Positions 60,832 to 64,000 of a stretch of 64,000 bases of DNA are shown here, in pieces. Numbering within the stretch: the first letter of the stretch is position 1; every line of letters starts with the position of its first letter. The notes beneath the pieces were generated by a model. It worked only from the letters and a program-made list of their open reading frames with translations. It was not told the origin of the DNA and searched no databases. The stretch comes from Paenarthrobacter sp. JL.01a (GTDB lineage Bacteria; Actinomycetota; Actinomycetes; Actinomycetales; Micrococcaceae): assembly GCF_025452095.1 (NCBI RefSeq), contig NZ_CP104877.1, positions 2,170,001 through 2,234,000 on the forward strand. The letters are read 5' to 3'. The translations under genes were made by a program, and so were the position numbers.

Positions 60832-63615
60832 GTGAGTGAAACAACCAAACCGGACCAGATTCCAACGGCCCAGGCTGCTGCCATTGCTACAGCACCCGCC
60901 CCCACTGCCACGACCTCCAGCAGCGTCACGGGGGAGGGCCGGCCCAGGTTGCTGGTCCTGGACGGCCACTCCATGGCTTTCCGGGCCTTCTACGCCCTTC
61001 CTGCCGAGAATTTCTCGACCGCCCGTGGTCAGCACACCAACGCCGTGCACGGTTTTACGTCCATGCTGATCAACCTGATCAAGGACCAAAAGCCGACCCA
61101 CGTTGCCGTCGCCTTTGACGTCTCGGACGACACGACCTTCCGGAAGGCGGAGTACAGCGAATACAAGGGCGGCCGCAACGCCACGCCCGCGGAGTTCGCC
61201 GGGCAGATCGGCCTCATCGCCCGGGTGATGGAGGCATGGGGCATCAAGACCATCGCCATGCCCGGATACGAGGCTGACGATGTCCTCGCGACGTTGGCTT
61301 CGCAGGCCGACGCTGCCGGTTTCGAAGTACTTCTGGTTTCCGGCGACCGGGATGCCTTCCAGCTGATCAACGACAACGTTTTTGTGCTCTACCCCAAGCA
61401 GGGTGTCAGCAACATTCCCAAGATGGACGCCGCAGCCATTGAGGAAAAGTACTTCGTCAAGCCCGGCCTGTACTCGGACCTCGCCGCGCTGGTCGGGGAG
61501 TCCGCGGACAACCTTCCGGGCGTGCCCGGCGTCGGCCCCAAGACGGCGGCCAAATGGATCAACCTCTACGGAGGCCTTGAGGGAATCCTGGAAAACCTTG
61601 ATTCCATCGGGGGCAAGGTGGGCGGAGCGCTCAAGGAGAACCTGGAAAACGTCAAGCGCAACCGCAGGCTGAACCAGTTGCTCACCGACCTGGACCTGCC
61701 CATAACCCTGGAAGACCTCCATGAGCCGCGCCCCGATCGCCAGGCCATCGAGGAACTCTTTGAGGAGCTTGAATTCCGGACCCTTCGTACGAGGCTGTTC
61801 GACCTTTACGGCGATGACACTGCCGGGGCAGCGCCGGACACCATCGATGCCCCGGAGTTCGCCACCCTCACCGGTGCCCAGGAACTGGAGGCCTTTTTCG
61901 CCGCCGGTTCCGGGGTGCGGTCCGCCGTCGCCGTCCAGCTTGTCCCGGGCCGCATCGGTGACGATGCCAGTGCGCTGGCAGTCGTCCGCACCAACGGCGC
62001 GGCCTACATTGAGCTGACCGGCCTGGATGCCGCGGCTGAGGACGTGCTGGCCCGCTGGCTCCGCGACCCCGAAGAAGCCAAGGTCCTGCACGAGTTCAAA
62101 TCGGCGCTTAAGGCGCTGCACAACCGCGGCCTTGGCCTTGAAGGCGTCGTGGATGACACGTCGATCTCCGGCTACCTGATCCAGCCCGACCGCCGCAGCT
62201 ACGATCTCGCAGAACTCGCACAAGTTCACCTCAAGATCGCCTTGGGACCTGCGGCCGCCCAGTCCGGACAGCTGGAACTGGACCTGTCCGGTGAAACGGA
62301 CCAGGCCGCGGCTGCAGCGTTGGTGCAGCATGCCGCCGTCGTGCAGGCCCTCAGCAAGCACTTCGAAAAGGAGCTGGCGGACCGCAACGCCGATGCCCTC
62401 CTGACCACTTTGGAGCTTCCGGTGGCGCGCGTCCTCGCCCAGATGGAACTGACCGGCATCTTCGTCTCCCAGGAGCGCATGGATGAGCAGCTCGCCGACC
62501 TGACGAAGGTGATCGAAACCGCCCAGGAGCAGGCCTTCGCGGCCATCGGCCATGAAGTGAACCTGGGCTCGCCCAAACAGCTGCAGACTGTCCTGTTCGA
62601 AGAACTGGGACTGCCCAAAACTAAGAAGATCAAGTCCGGCTACACCACCGATGCCGCCTCACTCAAGGCGCTGCTGGAAAAGACCGGCCACGAATTCCTC
62701 GTCCAGCTCATGGCACACCGGGAGTCTTCGAAGCTGGCACAAATGGTGGAGACCCTGAAAAAGTCGGTCGCCGACGACGGACGGATCCACACCACCTACG
62801 CGCAGAACATCGCGGCGACGGGCCGTATCTCGTCGAACAACCCCAACCTGCAAAACATCCCCGTCCGCAGTGAAGAAGGCCGACGCGTCCGTGGCATCTT
62901 CGTGGTGAGCGAGGGCTATGAGTGCTTGTTGTCCGCTGACTATTCCCAGATCGAAATGCGCATCATGGCGCACCTTTCCGGGGACGAGGCACTGATCCAG
63001 GCGTACCGGGACGGGGAAGACCTGCACCGTTTCGTTGGGTCGCGGATCTTCAACGTCGAGCCTGCGGAAGTCACCAGTGCCATGCGCTCGAAGGTGAAGG
63101 CGATGTCCTACGGCCTGGCTTACGGCCTCACGTCCTTCGGGCTCTCCAAGCAACTGGAGATCTCCGTGGATGAGGCCAGGACCCTCATGAAGGACTACTT
63201 CGATCGCTTCGGCGGCGTCCGGGATTATCTGAGGGGCGTCGTGGACCAGGCCAGGACTGATGGCTACACCGCAACCATCGAAGGCCGCCGTCGCTACCTC
63301 CCGGACCTGACCAGCACCAACCGGCAGGCCCGTGAAGCAGCCGAACGTATCGCCCTGAACTCACCCATCCAGGGCTCCGCCGCCGACCTCATCAAGCGAG
63401 CCATGCTGGGCGTGTCGGCTGAGCTCGCCAGCCAGGGACTCAAGTCACGCATGCTGCTTCAGGTCCATGACGAACTTGTGCTCGAAGTTGCCCCGGGGGA
63501 GCGGGAGGCGGTGGAGAAGCTGGTCATCGAGCAGATGGGTTCGGCAGCGGACCTGTCGGTTCCGCTCGATGTCCAGATCGGCGTCGGTTCCAGCTGGTAC
63601 GAGGCCGGGCACTAG
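60832..63615 (+). CDS. polA: DNA polymerase I
   Basis: A 927-residue family-A polymerase. The N-terminal 5'-3' exonuclease spans about 40-330 (LLVLDGHSMAFRAFY; EADDVLATLA; GDRDAFQLI; GVPGVGPKTAAKW). The central 3'-5' exonuclease-like domain lacks the DTE and other metal ligands, as in mycobacterial PolA. The polymerase domain has DYSQIEMR near 703, the O helix RSKVKAMSYGLAYG near 755 and HDELVLEV near 880. It fills gaps and processes Okazaki fragments. The GTG start begins a 38-residue T/A-rich lead; a frame extension to 60508 overlaps the thioesterase gene and is rejected. Confidence 0.96.
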   Translation: MSETTKPDQIPTAQAAAIATAPAPTATTSSSVTGEGRPRLLVLDGHSMAFRAFYALPAENFSTARGQHTNAVHGFTSMLINLIKDQKPTHVAVAFDVSDDTTFRKAEYSEYKGGRNATPAEFAGQIGLIARVMEAWGIKTIAMPGYEADDVLATLASQADAAGFEVLLVSGDRDAFQLINDNVFVLYPKQGVSNIPKMDAAAIEEKYFVKPGLYSDLAALVGESADNLPGVPGVGPKTAAKWINLYGGLEGILENLDSIGGKVGGALKENLENVKRNRRLNQLLTDLDLPITLEDLHEPRPDRQAIEELFEELEFRTLRTRLFDLYGDDTAGAAPDTIDAPEFATLTGAQELEAFFAAGSGVRSAVAVQLVPGRIGDDASALAVVRTNGAAYIELTGLDAAAEDVLARWLRDPEEAKVLHEFKSALKALHNRGLGLEGVVDDTSISGYLIQPDRRSYDLAELAQVHLKIALGPAAAQSGQLELDLSGETDQAAAAALVQHAAVVQALSKHFEKELADRNADALLTTLELPVARVLAQMELTGIFVSQERMDEQLADLTKVIETAQEQAFAAIGHEVNLGSPKQLQTVLFEELGLPKTKKIKSGYTTDAASLKALLEKTGHEFLVQLMAHRESSKLAQMVETLKKSVADDGRIHTTYAQNIAATGRISSNNPNLQNIPVRSEEGRRVRGIFVVSEGYECLLSADYSQIEMRIMAHLSGDEALIQAYRDGEDLHRFVGSRIFNVEPAEVTSAMRSKVKAMSYGLAYGLTSFGLSKQLEISVDEARTLMKDYFDRFGGVRDYLRGVVDQARTDGYTATIEGRRRYLPDLTSTNRQAREAAERIALNSPIQGSAADLIKRAMLGVSAELASQGLKSRMLLQVHDELVLEVAPGEREAVEKLVIEQMGSAADLSVPLDVQIGVGSSWYEAGH

Positions 63616-63643
63616 CCTGCGTCAAGCAATTCCTTGATCGCTT

Positions 63644-63676
63644 GGGGGCGCGCCGCCGTGATGGTGGCGCGCCCCC
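63644..63676. terminator. Strong hairpin after polA
   Basis: GGGGGCGCGCC / GGCGCGCCCCC is an 11-bp perfect stem (extendable by GCC/GGT) with a loop of about 5-11 nt, 28 bp past the polA stop and before the GNAT gene. No U-run follows, as often in GC-rich actinobacteria. Confidence 0.6.
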
Positions 63677-63700
63677 AGGCGTCTGGCTAGGCTCGAAGGC

Positions 63701-64000
63701 GTGGCTGATTCCAAGGAACACAACACCGCAAAATATTCCGTCGAGAGATTCCCCGTTGTTGCCGATCGCAATGATGCGGGGTATGACCGTTCAACCCGTT
63801 GGGTGCAGGCAGTCTCCCACGGGTTCCACCAGCAGCGGCGGGACGACGAGTACCTCGCCAAGACCTTGGCGGCTTACCAAACAGACAAGCGTGAGCTGAC
63901 CGGCGTCTACGTCACAGGTCAGGTGCCAGAGCATTCGCTGGCTGCCGACGTTCCCGTGGCAACCTACGCCACTATGCGCAAGACGCTGAACATTGGCTTT
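63701..64000 (+). CDS. Eis-like GNAT acetyltransferase, N-terminal part
   Basis: The visible 100 residues start VADSKEHNTAKYSVERFP and continue with SHGFHQQRRDDEYLAKTLAA and LTGVYV. These match the N-terminal GNAT lobe of the Eis/SCP2-type N-acetyltransferase usually found next to polA in Arthrobacter relatives, as far as I recall. The acetyl-CoA loop lies beyond the window. It is cut by the right edge. The GTG start is behind GAAGG, 7-11 nt upstream. Confidence 0.7.
   Translation, partial: MADSKEHNTAKYSVERFPVVADRNDAGYDRSTRWVQAVSHGFHQQRRDDEYLAKTLAAYQTDKRELTGVYVTGQVPEHSLAADVPVATYATMRKTLNIGF

Noticed and set aside
60427..62553. A 708-codon open frame on the minus strand over the polA region
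   Set aside because: It is antisense to the well-conserved polA and shares its codon periodicity; no domain is visible and it also crosses the thioesterase gene. Long antisense frames are expected in GC-rich DNA.
1..64000. tRNA, rRNA, CRISPR, insertion sequences, att sites or a replication origin
   Set aside because: I saw no cloverleaf-like segments, spaced repeat array, transposase motif or terminal inverted repeats, and no DnaA-box cluster. A computed scan would be needed to exclude small RNA genes.

Overview
The window looks like a chromosomal segment of a GC-rich actinobacterium, most likely of the Micrococcaceae (Arthrobacter / Paenarthrobacter type). The reasons are the strong G/C bias at third codon positions, frequent GTG starts with 4-nt stop/start overlaps, and the gene content: an oleC-oleD olefin pair, an L,D-transpeptidase with LGFP repeats, free-standing LigD polymerase-domain proteins, an EF-G-like second elongation factor and an actinobacterial-type polA. 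I see no tRNA, rRNA, CRISPR array, insertion sequence, prophage or att site. Genes are tightly packed and no stretch over 300 bases lacks one.

Layout. 1-2442: the end of a long-chain olefin cluster (oleC C-terminus, oleD) plus a small DUF2945 gene. 2426-9253: a cation/proton antiporter, a LigD polymerase paralogue, pyruvate dehydrogenase (quinone) and a UvrA-like ABC ATPase. 9394-10767: a secreted L,D-transpeptidase/LGFP gene broken by an in-frame TAG. 10818-15167: ArfB-like release factor, DHFR-like reductase, PPOX-fold protein, DksA-like zinc finger protein, MFS transporter and two hypothetical genes. 15255-22543: a five-gene minus-strand operon (SWIM, DUF5691, MoxR AAA+, DUF5682, VWA) in which all four junctions are 4-nt overlaps; this is the best candidate for a poorly understood system. 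22698-28715: a minus-strand catabolic operon (RpiR regulator, beta-hydroxyacid dehydrogenase, aldehyde dehydrogenase, M20 amidohydrolase, DUF3100 membrane protein) with an operator-like palindrome upstream and a terminator hairpin downstream. 28909-30843: a 3-hydroxybenzoate 4-monooxygenase-like flavoprotein with PcaR/PobR-like operator repeats.

31026-38387: free-standing 5'-3' exonuclease, secreted repeat protein, a YCII/DGPF protein with an ECF42-type sigma factor behind a matching ECF42 promoter, zinc alcohol dehydrogenase and HrpB helicase. 38392-43002: an amidohydrolase/APC permease pair divergent from a TetR regulator across a 25-bp near-perfect palindrome, then an M50 peptidase-like membrane protein. 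43123-50709: EF-G-like GTPase, alpha/beta hydrolase, second LigD polymerase paralogue, Sua5/YciO protein and an ABC exporter with a LolA/DUF2092-like lipoprotein-handling protein. 50784-52539: BadF-type (N-acetylglucosamine) kinase divergent from a GntR/DasR-type regulator across a dre-like site. 52553-55560: tryptophan 2,3-dioxygenase, kynureninase and a PaaX-type regulator. 55696-64000: HAD protein, PiT phosphate transporter with a small membrane partner, a lipoprotein/membrane protein pair, DHFR-like protein, PaaI thioesterase, polA and the start of an Eis-like GNAT gene.

Overall the region mixes housekeeping and repair genes with several small, locally regulated catabolic operons. Several of these carry recognisable cis sites next to, or conspicuously without, their regulators.
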